A stretch of 64,000 nt of DNA from Bolinopsis microptera (taxonomy: Eukaryota; Ctenophora; Tentaculata; Lobata; Bolinopsidae). Under the pieces are notes generated by a model, which was not told the origin of the DNA, did not search any database, and saw only the letters and a list, made by a program, of their open reading frames with translations. The stretch covers positions 14,283,167-14,347,166 of the forward strand of contig NC_087074.1 of the NCBI RefSeq assembly GCF_026151205.1, written 5' to 3'. This document shows, piece after piece, positions 35,501 through 46,429 of the stretch. A program made the translations under genes and the position numbers. Each line of letters begins with the position of its first letter. The first letter of the stretch is position 1.

Positions 35501-38500
35501 AGCGATCCTTGCATCCTGATTGTTACCCCGATCCAAGGTCCGCTCTATTCGCCAGGTAGCATCAGATAATTGCGTCACCCGAAATACATTGGTGAAGAAG
35601 AAGCATTACTCATAGTGCTGACATCTGAGCATTGTTCTGCCACCACGTATAAAGGGTCCGGCGTGAGGTGCAGATATTATAGAAACGATCTGTCCGTCCA
35701 CAAACCGACGGTTATTTTAGACATTTCAGTCTTGACTGGAAGGTAACTCCTGGTGTTGCCTCGCCACAGATGTGTCCGATTCGTGCCGGGCTAATTATTC
35801 ACCCGGGAACTAGCTCCGAATCGATTAATGGACTAGGCATCCTCCCGTCCTAAATGTAGAAATGTTTCCTGATCTACGGCGTGCCAATGAGTATTTTTAC
35901 CGTGCCATTGCCTGAATGTCAGAGAAATGGGCAGGCCCGGGAATTCTTTACTGATTCAATCAGGGTTTAATTGAAAGTGCGATAAAATTTAGGTTAGCTT
36001 CATGGGACGAGACTAAATTTGCCGAATCTGACAGCAGATGTCACCAAATAATTATAATAATGCGGATAGATTCTCATTTCTCCAACTCTGGACATGCATG
36101 AATAGCCAACCAGAACGCCACAATATTGTATTATTAATCTCGGGGGTCTAATATCCTATTTTTCATCGGTAACTTTGACTTAATCAGCTCAGGTTGATCA
36201 ACCCTGCATAACCAGAATATTTTGTAAGTAAGTGGTTTTGCGTTTCGAAATCACGAATTATATTTGTTGTCGCGGTCAGAGGGCTGTGCCCGTATTTGAA
36301 AAAGTATAGCCATTAGCCATGGTTTCACTGGTTCCAAATCCCATGAAAAGACCCTGATTTTAATTTCACTGGGATGGAGTGATGCAGACAAACTTAGTTA
36401 CTGCATTCAACTCCAATAAATTGTGAAATATTAATGCCATTAATCATGTAATACTAGATCAGTAAAATTCTCGACACCGAAACCTTGGTCCTTCGGTGAT
36501 AAAATGATTTAAAAATTAAATTTTGGACTAATATATGTCTGGAATCCGGCCCTATTCATAAAAAAGTACAAGCATGATTATTAGACAACCGTCCATTTAT
36601 CACTTAAGAAAGCGATGATCAGGCCGATAACGATCTGATAATAAACTTAACCCACTGTTCCACAAACTAAAGACGCCTACCCGATATTTACCCTCGTCAG
36701 TAATATATCTTTTCTCCTAACCACCCCTTTATTTCAGATCGGATGATGTACGCAATCTTCTCCAACATTCCCAACGGGCCGTGCTCTGCGTCAGCCGTGT
36801 GCGCTTACAACGTGGCGGACGTCCACAGCAACTTTACCTCGGACAAGTTCGTCCGTCTGGATCATGGGACCACCACCCAGCACACAGTCTCCTCTGTAAA
36901 GTGAGTCAATCAACAGTTCTTCAGAGAAATTAGCCCAATTATAGCCAGCAAGGATTTTTGGCATTCCGTTAAAGTGGCGATGTCGCGGGCGTCCTCAGCA
37001 TTATTTTTCTCACAATTATTAAGTGTGATAAATTTAAGAAAACTCTTTTTAAACTTTTCCAAATGGAGCACTGCAGTCTACTGTTTAATTTATTCACACG
37101 TTCAGTTTAAATGAGTGTAATAAGGCTTCAGCTAGTTTCCTGTTTACTTCCACCTTTACTCACGGCTGCAGGTTCAAATGTCAGATAATTCAAATTGCAA
37201 ACGCACTTCACACTTTCACCTCTAAATGTTGGCTCCACCTGACCGTCCCGTACTTGATAGGCTTAAGTAGCCCCACTTACCTTGATTAATTTAATATCCT
37301 CCTTCCACGATACTCAACTAGATAAGATCAATGAGGCCTTGATAGTAACTTGACCCACTCAATACCTCGCATTAATCCCTTTTCTAATCCGGGGGAACGT
37401 GTTAGGAGGATGGATAACTGCCAGGGAGAGTAAGATAAAAACACCTGATAGACCTGGCCTTTAAATCGTCCCTTGATTTTAAATTAGGCCGTGTGATTAG
37501 TCCTGTAAATTAGTCCTGTAAATTAGTCCTGTAAATTTTATATCTCTGGCTCGAAACATAATTTTATGCAGACTTTTTTTGTTCATTGCAAGATCAGCGA
37601 CAAAATTGAATTTACTGCGACACGAATATAACATTATAGAACATTATAACAAGTCACTTCAAATTAGGCGAGTCGAAAACTAATCTTTGAAATCTCCTTT
37701 TTAGGTAAAATCCGCTTTATGAAATTGTGGAATTTTTTGTGGCCGTCAAAAAATAAACGTTTAAACAGCTGGAGACTGGACATAGAGAGCAAATATTTTC
37801 TAGCACATTCTGAAGAGTAAACATTGTTTTTTTTGGCAATCTATCCATTCAACCTACTAATTCACACCTAGCCTATCTAGTTCGAAGGCTTCATACTTAA
37901 TTAAGATAAGTCATTACATGATATGCCTGTCTGTTTTTGACTCCGAGACAATTATTTATATTTATAAGTATGATAAGTATAATTAACCGAGTTTAGTTTC
38001 CTTGCACGATTAACAATCCATATGCGATGGCACCAGATGACACAAACAATAGTATATTAAGTATCGATATTTTCTACTAGATATAAAGTAGACACTTGTC
38101 TAGAACCCCTCATATTCAGTGAGCCTGGTTGATGCTTCGGGTAGCTCAGTGGCTAGAACCCTCTCGTTTCAAGTCTCTAGAGGGAGGTTGTGGGTTCGAA
38201 ACTCAGTACTTTTTTGTCAGGGTTAAGCCTCGCTGACGGCTCTCGTTATTTGCCGGTTGGCGGTTGACCCGGCCCTGTAACAATACGGCTGCAGGGCAAC
38301 TGAAGCAAAATTAATCTATAGATATAAAATCATCAGTACCCCTCACTGACCCCATAACTAATTCCTTGTATTTTCAGTTCAGAATCATGCGAACAGCCCC
38401 GGTCTCTGTACGACGCCCACAAGTACAACTTCCTCAGAGATCCAGTGAAACATACCCATGATGGGCCCCTGAACACAGCCCAGTGTAGGAGATACACTGC

Positions 38501-41500
38501 TATTGCTGCTGATAGGATCAACGGTATTGACGTTCTCTTCATCGCTACTGGTGAGTGATCCCTGTGTTTAGCTGTGATGGGGAGATGGCGTGCCGTGAGA
38601 GATCGCGTGCCGCTGGTTTATTTGTTTTCATTCCTCATGTTGTGTAAACTTAAGGGGAGATACACCAAAACCGTTTTTGCTCCGAACATCGATTTTATTT
38701 TATATTATTTTTAAATAGACAAAAAAATAAGATTGTACACCTTCAAACATTTTTAAAAATATTCCCTCATCGAGAAAAAAAATATTTTTCTTTTTCGAAA
38801 ATTTTTAAAATTTGGAGAAGTCTGTCACTGTAATACCGATAGTTCGGCCATTTAAAAAGTTTTTTGGCTGATTGTTTTACTGAACATTACTTACACTCCG
38901 TACTAGAAGCCATTGAAAGGATTATATAATTGAACAATAAATGACCAAGTTACAGACCGAACAAGGTGAAAAAAGAAAAATTGGGATTTTTGCCTACCAC
39001 CAAAGTTGTACATTTCACCACCCGCCCAGGTCATCAGATATCGCTTCAAAAATTCTTGTGAGTGTATTTGATGATCATGGCAAGCTTTTTGGAACCGGAT
39101 TTCTCTCAATTTTGAGTTTTAAGCTATGCAATGTGGCCTCAAACGACTTAGTAAAATTCATCGTAAAAAAGGGCAAAAAAGGCAGATTTAAGGCTTAAAA
39201 TGCCTATAACTCAAAAATTATCAGGTTTTTTGAAATAATTTTTACAGGATCGTAATCAGCTTGGTAAGACGAATCTTTTAGTACCAAATAGGTGCTTTTA
39301 GAAGACAAATTGTCTTAAATAATTTTCTAGCTCGAACACAAGGGTCCCCCCTTGTATAAATTTTGTACAAATTGTACACATTTTTTTACAAATTTTGTGG
39401 CTTTGAATATTATAAATGTCGTACTAAAAGATTCGTCTTACCAAGCTGATTACGATCCTGTAAAAATTATTTCAAAAAAACTGACACTTTTTGAGTTATA
39501 GGCATTTTAAGCCTTAAATCTGCCTTTTTTGCCCTTTTTTACGATGAATTTTACTAAGTCGTTTGAGGCCACATTGCATAGCTTAAAACTCAAAATTGAG
39601 AGAAATCCGGTTCCGAAAAGCTTGCCATGATCATCAACTACACTCACAAGAATTTTTGAAGCGATATCTGATGACCTGGGCGGGTGGTGAAATGTACAAC
39701 TTTGGTGGTAGGCAAAAATCCCAATTTTTCTTTTTTCACCTTGTTCGGTCTGTAACTTGGTCATTTATTGTTCAATTATATAATCCTTTCAATGGCTTCT
39801 AGTACGGAGTGTAAGTAATGTTCAGTAAAACAATCAGCCAAAAAACTTTTTAAATGGCCGAACTATCGGTATTACAGTGACAGACTTCTCCAAATTTTAA
39901 AAATTTTCGAAAAAGAAAAATATTTTTTTTCTCGATGAGGGAATATTTTTAAAAATGTTTGAAGGTGTACAATCTTATTTTTTTGTCTATTTAAAAATAA
40001 TATAAAATAAAATCGATGTTCGGAGCAAAAACGGTTTTGGTGTATCTCCCCTTAATGGGCTCGCTAAACTTGCAAGAAAACTTGAATATTTCTACTGTTA
40101 AGTTTAAAAACAACGTACGTTGTAAAACCTGGCTCACTCAAACTTTAGGACATTTTTTGTTACTAAAAATTAGAAGTAGACATTTAAACTTTCAAATTCT
40201 CGCGAATAGGTGGCTAAAATATGTGCAGTCTACAAATCCTGCCCTTTACACGTCAATGAGGGCCCCTGTCCTCCATTCCACTCACATTCTGACGCTTTTA
40301 TTAAATCGAGGATTATTTGCAAACGTTATATTTTCTGCTTGAGTAATTCTGTGAAATGTAGCCTTGTTGTGGTTACGGGACGTGATCCGGCACGCTTTCC
40401 AGACTGTGAATATCCACAGTTCACTGTTCAGTGAAACTGTAGGACTTGTGCTGCGTTGTTTTCTATTAAATCATTCATTTTCCTTTAACAACGTTGGTAA
40501 CACCATGCAAAAGTCGGCGAATAGTCTACACTCCACAGCATATAGAAGCAAGGACCATATTTTTTAACACTTTTTTAGAAAGTCTATTTCTTGCAACTTT
40601 CTAAAATTGCTAAATTCTGGCACGTCTCAAGACTTCCTTAAAACTCGTTAATTGTAAGAATAACCTGGTGTTACAGAGCCCTTGAAAATAATTCTGTTTT
40701 CAGATGACATGACGTTTATCAAGATGGCAGTGAACGGCGGAGTTGCATACCAAGTCGACTCCTTCAGGGTCCGTAAGGAGACGAACCCCATCACCAAGAT
40801 TGTGGTCGCGCCAAATGCTGTAAGTGCCTTATTATAAGTATCAAATCATATATCGCCAGGAATTTTAATCTTATTGTGTAAGTTTGGTCATTTTGTGGTC
40901 GGGTCTCAGTTTAAGTCAGCTGTTCGCATGTTTGAGAAATGCTTGGTTAATTTCCAGGCTCATTTTCTAGAGAATGCGAAGACCCAAGCGCTGTCTCGAG
41001 TTACACTTTAACAATCAAATCACATTTTAAACAGTCAAATTTGATTTTCTAACAATTTACCCATCAAAAACTTCAAAACAAAGGGATAATGAAATGAACA
41101 GTCACCGAAGATAAACGCTTTTTTCCTGAATTTTAAAATTGCATATTGATAAGCCTCCACGGTACGTTGATTCTGATACGCCCATATAGCGCTTCTTTCT
41201 TAATTGCAGTTTTCAGGCATCTTGAAAACATCTTCCCCCAGAGTTCCCCAAAACATGCTCCAAACATCTGGAATTTGAACAATTTATTAGACTGACATAT
41301 TCACGATTTAGAGGGATAACATACAAGTATCGCACCCGTTTATCGAATTAGGGAGGTTTCACATTTTAAAAGGGTCCCGATAACAAAGTTAACAACGTTA
41401 GATGATTTTGATACTGTAATAAAGTGGTCCGGTCCCAGATAAAGCTCGGTCCACTAACAGCCTCCTTTATGATGACAGTCTCAATTTCGACCTCGCCTCC

Positions 41501-44500
41501 AGTATATGTGGGATGTGCACCTCACGGATAGAAATCGTGCTAATTTGGGTAATTTCCCTCGAATTGGTTTTAGTGGTGTCATAGACTATTTTGATGGGAG
41601 ACCGAACTGTACGCGATTAGATTGTGGGGATGATTGTTAGTACTACTCGTAGAGTAAGTTAAGGAGATGATTTAGTATTTAGAGCGTAGTCATGGTGACA
41701 GTTACAAATACTAACATCAATACTATAAGTTACAGTGTACTGATAATTGGGTTTTGATTCCGTTAAATAACCTCGTTACTGCAAATCAAAACACAACTAA
41801 ACCTTGTTATCTCCGTAAACCAGCTCGAGTCGTTCTTCCGTGAATCTCATTTTCTACCCCTCGTCTGCAAAAAATTACTTTTCTGTATCTAATTAAAATT
41901 GGGGCAATATTCCCCTCGATACGGTCACCGTCAATGAAGGAAAAAAGGCTTTTACTAACCGAACATAAGTGATGGTACTAAGTATATAACACTGATGATT
42001 TTAATAAGTATTCAATACGACGGTCGCCGTGATCATTGTTACTGAAAACCTCATCTTCCTTAATATAATTACAAAATAGAATTATCATAAATATCAAATT
42101 AAGCTATAAAAAGCCTGGGTCTCTGAGTATAATAATACTATTATATATACTAGTACGTGGTTGTTTTATGTAACTAATGAGCATAAATAATCATTTTAAA
42201 TCGGTGCAGCAGCCAGCAGCATCATGTCGATTATAGTATGGTGTTATTTTTGGCTGTCATCAAAAAGTTGCGTTAAATTCCTGAAGGATGCCGGTCCGGC
42301 AGCTCGTGACTCTAGTATTGTGACTTCAAGTGACTTGTGAAAAATGTTGTCCTCGAATGTCCGCACTATTCAGACAAGAGACTTTAGATTAAGGATTCAC
42401 TTTAGGGGGTAGTTCAAACAAGAAATTAACCCGTTTCCACTTATTAGGATTAGTGGCAAGTGCAAGATGAGTTTTAAACAACTCTCCGGGATATAGTCGG
42501 TATTTTCTGGCTTGTATCCAAGTCTTTATAGTGCAGCAGTAGTGCAGCAGGCTTGTTAGGAAACCTTACAAATTCACTTATCGGTGTTGTCATCGAAAGT
42601 GAAGAGTGCAAACACAGTGCTACCAACAACGAATCTTGTTTGAGGTGTTCGATTTTAAATCCGAAAAAAAAGGAATATGGGCCAAATTGTGGTAGAAAAA
42701 TAAAAAGAAGTAGATTAACCTAGACTAACTTTTTATTGCGGATATCAGCGAGGTCCTAATTTTAGGTATTATAAGCAGCTATCAGTATGTGTAAGGTAAT
42801 GGAATGTAATGTTTAAAATAGTTATGGTTACCAGAATATTAGTACCAGCACACCGTGGTTTACTATAAGTTGATTTCCCTAACGAGTTTATAAAGATCCG
42901 TAACCGTAGTACTCCATTATTATCACCTCAACTCCGGCTCTGCAAGTTTAAAACCCCAAACTCCATCTACCAACTTAACAACATTATGTAGATTTAACTG
43001 CTTTCTGTCTCCTACTTAATTTGTAAATCCCAAATGTCTTCTAAAACTTTCACATAAGCTCACCATACGAGAATGAAACATAAATTCTCCAATCCGAGTG
43101 ATGTATGTAACGAGATGACTGATTGAAGGGTATGCAGACGGTGGCTGTGTAATACGGCTGTGTAATAGTAATACGGCTATAATACGGTATAATACGGCTG
43201 TGTTACACTGGTAGACAGTATCGGTTGAATAATCAGGAAGTTATTTGAACTTTTAGACGCACAGTTTGTCACTTTGGTCAGCAAACCAATTCATATGGCT
43301 GATCCTTCGTCACACCATACTTTGGATTAGGGATTGAATCAGATCAGATTTGGTGGATATTCCCCTGATAAATTGCCTCAGGCTCATCTACATGATTCGC
43401 TCATACAATGTTTATATTCGTGTAAATAATTCCTATTTAATAATACTTCACATTAAAGTATCGTTAGATAATCCTCCAAGTTGGGAGACACAAATATTTT
43501 ACACTATCTTTGAAACTATGATCTAAAGTGGGTAATTCCATTTAATCAGTAGCTACCGTTACGGTAATCAGGGCTATTGATACTTCACACTTATTTCCGG
43601 GCAGCCCTAACTTCTAGTAAAATCGGTGACGTAACCTTAGTCCCAGACGCTCTGTCACCAGGTCCGGACACCCTTACTTTTCCCTGACCACCTTTTATAG
43701 TAGGGCAGTATAATACACTATACAAGGTAACAGCTACCTTGTATAGCTGTAAGGTAGCTGTAAATGTGAGAACATCTCCCCCATAAACCCGCTAAACGCT
43801 TTGCGTGTACACAACATATTAATTGAATAAAGTATATGTTGCATGCCGATTGATTTAGCAGGGTACGAGCGAGGGGATCTGGTTAGCAACAGCCCCCTGA
43901 TTTATTATACCTCGGAGAAGGAGCTTAGTGTTTAGTGACAGATTTAAAAAGTTGTTTAAAAGAGATGAGATCTGTATGAGAGTGGAGAGATCTGGTGTGA
44001 CATGGCATTATCAGCAGTGCCCTCCGTCTCACCATTATTGGAGTGCAACCTGGGGAATGTGGGGAGGAATGTGGGAATGTGTGCAGCCACTTGTAAAATC
44101 ATTGTTCTCTGTCTCGCTATTAGCTTGTTCGTGAGACTTAGTCAGGTTATTAGAATTTATTCAGAACTTTTAAAGTGTCGATGACATGATTTCAGATCAT
44201 CAGGGTTATGATAATTGCGCGAAAACCTTACATGTGCATCACTTGGAATATTTGGCTTAATCTTAGCTAGATGACGGATCTTCAAAACCTTGTCAGATAA
44301 AGCTTCGTATTTTGAGAAGTGAGGGGTGTGTGACACGCATCTCCATCCTAAAATAGAGGTTTAGATCTAGATTTGTACTCTTTCCTTATTCCTATGCCCA
44401 GGAGGATCTAGATGTGTACTCTTTCCTGTTTCTTAGTCCTATGCTCAGGAACTTGGTAAAGACAAAAAGGAACACTTCCATGTCTGTGTCGGCCTCTTTA

Positions 44501-46350
44501 GTTGTTGATTAAATTAAGTGCTCCTCGTTCATACAGGACTTTCACTAAAGATCTAATCATCATTCACCAAATCTTCAGGTCCATCTATATCGGACTCAAT
44601 TTAGTCCGTTTTTTAATCACGATCGAACACTCGTTAACTGTGGAATGAGGCCCATGACTTGCAATAACAGTCGAGCTTACAATCCGACTTATGTCTGATC
44701 CCTTTTAAGGATTAAGATGGTAGACGTACAGGGTGAAGGATGAAATTTCCTGAAAACTAAAGTTCAAGATAGCTTAGTTTGCGTTTAGAGCAGGATTGGG
44801 TTTCAAATACCGTGCTATACTGAGATAGACTAATGGTGATTGGACCTACAATTTTCTACAGCGAATTTTTGAATTTAAAGAATTTCTTTGAACTCAACTC
44901 TTTGACATTTGTACGCCAAATTCTGCGAATCATCAATCGTCAAAGTTATTGACCCGGCAGCAATTACTGAGAATATGTTATTGCGGTTGACTACTCGCTC
45001 TTTTTAAAAGTTTCCAGGATTTAAAGCATGTGTCCTCGCCAATTTGATTTGTTCAAAGTTTTAAAAGGGAGCAATTTTCTAAAAATAGCCATCCTCTCAT
45101 CGATTTAAGATACGGCGAGTTTCTTTCATTATCTCCTGTCACACACACTGCGACAAACGGCTCTTTATCAATTCTCATGGTCCGCCCTTCTTAAGTAGAT
45201 AAAACTACCGGTACACTTCTTAAATTGAGTTGACATTGATAGACCACGGTTAAAACCTTCGACCAGTCCTGAGGTAATCTTATTAACTGACTTCAAATTC
45301 AAGGGAATTTAAAATTTAGTACTGCACCTCAGCGAGGCAGTTGGACACATTTTTACTCTCATGCATTCAAACCTTAAACATCGTACCAGGGACTGCCATT
45401 GAACAGAATCAATAACCTTTGTTATATTAAGCGAGAAATCATTCAAGTCATCTTGGAAATCCGTGATTCTACGGACTACAATCAATTAGTACCGCTATTG
45501 GTATGAGATATCTAAAAGTAAAACTGGCATAAATACGATACCACTAACTCCCAAATCAATTGTGTTCACTTTCCATGGAAAGTGAATTGGAATGTCAATG
45601 ACCACAAAATAATTGAGCTTTTATTAAGATTGAAGACGGAGGTTCAAGATTATATAATGCATTATCATTAATCAACCCACTAGACGAACGGGAAAGCCTG
45701 TAAACTAACCGTTACTATTCTCAGAAAACCTGTAACCTAACCGTTACTATTCTCAGAAAACCTGTAACCTAACCGTTACTATTTTCAGAAAACCTGTAAA
45801 CTAACCGTTACTATTTTCAGAAAACCTGTAATACGTACTATTTTCAGAAAACCTGTAAACTAACCGTTACTATTCTCAGAAAACCAGTAAACTAACCGTT
45901 ACTATTTTCAGAAAACCTGTAAACTAACCGTTACTATTTTCAGAAAACCTGTAAACTAACCTTTACTATTTCCAGAAAACCTGTAAACTAACCGTTACTA
46001 TTCTCAGAAAACCTGTAAACTAACCGTTACTATTCTCAGAAAACCTGTAAACTAACCGTTACTATTTTCAGAACTACGTGCTAGCTAGCGGACCAGACTA
46101 CCTGCTCCGTATCCCCATCTCGCAGTGCAAGCGGTTCAACGACTGTAACTCGTGCGTGGCATCACGTGACCCATACTGTGGCTGGTGTCCGACCTACAAT
46201 TCGTGTGTAGCCACCGTGTCCTGCCCCAAACCCGTCACCAACTACTTGGAGGAGTTCGAGACAGCCAACATGTGCTACCACTACCAGAAGCTGAACAATA
46301 ACAATACTCGGAGGGTTAAGAAGATTAAGAGGAGGAAGAGGAGGAAATGA
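20560..46350 (+). CDS. Secreted semaphorin (sema + PSI + basic tail), nine exons
   Basis: Exons: 20560-20841, 28254-28413, 29179-29292, 30825-30960, 34719-34870, 36738-36900, 38378-38550, 40704-40819 and 46072-46350. All are GT-AG, phases are consistent, and the product is 524 aa. A signal peptide (MLCLFLTLLVELFNGGESA) is followed by a sema beta-propeller domain with family landmarks: NVVYLGAKSKILKL, CGTHGGRPRC, the WFNNAQFVSVIP-to-YKEL stretch, ARVCLTDPGG, FRTFTKATISC, and YAIFSNI with SAVCAY. A PSI domain (about 451-505) contains CNSCVASRDPYCGWC. The tail ends in a cluster of Arg/Lys (about 512-524), as in class 3 semaphorins. There is no transmembrane segment and no Ig domain, so the product should be a secreted ligand; plexins are the usual receptors. 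AATAAA lies at 46423. About 24 kb is intronic and hosts arrays, a SINE-like copy and a foldback element. The semaphorin call is firm; the subclass is not. Confidence 0.95.
20842..28253. other. Semaphorin intron 1 (7.4 kb), no gene seen
   Basis: No convincing exon is visible. It holds two perfect short palindromes: 24487-24522 (36 bp, CATGTGTAATAATGTTTA and complement) and 26185-26215 (15-bp arms, 1-nt spacer). A degenerate repeat rich in CGTCATCAGGTAG lies at 23210-23370, and a TTAA run near 25097. Confidence 0.7.
30060..30824 (+). repeat. 45-bp minisatellite ending at a 3' splice site (semaphorin exon 4)
   Basis: About 16 copies of a 45-bp unit (AATAAGTCCCTGAACCMCTA then AGTCCTAACATCTTGTCTCC then TCCTC) fill the 3' half of the intron. 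The last unit runs directly into the acceptor CTCCTCCTCAG before ATGCCC. Each unit has CTAAC 19-20 nt before the position of the AG. Internal copies read TCCTCAATAAG where the terminal copy reads TCCTCAG. Confidence 0.95.
33284..33318 (+). repeat. Homopolymeric G tract in semaphorin intron 4
   Basis: Twenty-six G, one T, then eight G. It is a strong G-quadruplex candidate on the transcribed (+) sense. The length is likely to be polymorphic or misassembled. Confidence 0.9.
38137..38215 (+). mobile_element. tRNA-derived SINE-like head
   Basis: An A box (TAGCTCAGTGG, 38142-38152) and a B box (GGTTCGAAAC, 38193-38202) have tRNA-like spacing, and a T6 run at 38210-38215 could terminate Pol III. 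The acceptor stem does not pair, so it is not a functional tRNA. TAGATATAAA occurs at 38078-38087 and 38319-38328 and might be a target duplication, but it starts about 50 bp before the head, so the boundary is uncertain. It lies in semaphorin intron 6. Confidence 0.6.
38650..40055. mobile_element. Foldback element with 635-bp inverted arms
   Basis: Arms 38650-39284 and 39421-40055 are the same length and nearly identical in inverted orientation, around a 136-bp spacer. The ends read TTAAGGGGAGATACACC and complement, so the target duplication is either TTAA or TA. Both arms contain the same open frame of about 85 codons (MTKLQTEQGEKRKIG start), differing by about one residue, with no recognisable domain. 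It is inserted in semaphorin intron 7. Near-identity suggests recent activity or arm conversion. Confidence 0.9.
40820..45690. other. Semaphorin intron 8, non-repetitive part
   Basis: No coding exon is recognised. A small hairpin (CTATACAAGGTA arms, 43718-43746) and a degenerate TAATACGGCTGTG cluster near 43150-43205 are the only clear structures before the array at the 3' end. Confidence 0.6.
45692..46071 (+). repeat. 32-bp minisatellite ending at a 3' splice site (semaphorin exon 9)
   Basis: Twelve copies of AAAACCTGTAAACTAACCGT followed by TACTATTTTCAG; one copy has a 5-bp deletion. The last copy is the true acceptor before AACTACGTG. All twelve keep a Y-rich tract plus CAG, and nearly all keep CTAAC 16 nt upstream. 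Each also has CCTGTAAAC, which resembles a donor. Confidence 0.97.
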
Positions 46351-46422
46351 AGAGACAGTGAGGAAAATTTAACTTATCTTCGTTGAAGAAGATTACGCGC
46401 GAGCTGCACGAGCTGGTACTGG

Positions 46423-46428
46423 AATAAA
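46423..46428 (+). terminator. Semaphorin polyadenylation signal
   Basis: AATAAA lies 73 nt after the stop codon, giving a short 3' UTR if used. Confidence 0.5.
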
Positions 46429-46429
46429 G

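Noticed and set aside
38137..38208. Functional tRNA gene
   Set aside because: A and B boxes are present but the acceptor stem does not pair and the anticodon arm is irregular; better read as a SINE head.
38941..39764. Paired 85-codon frames as genes
   Set aside because: They lie in the two arms of a foldback element and mirror each other; no domain or start context supports a gene.
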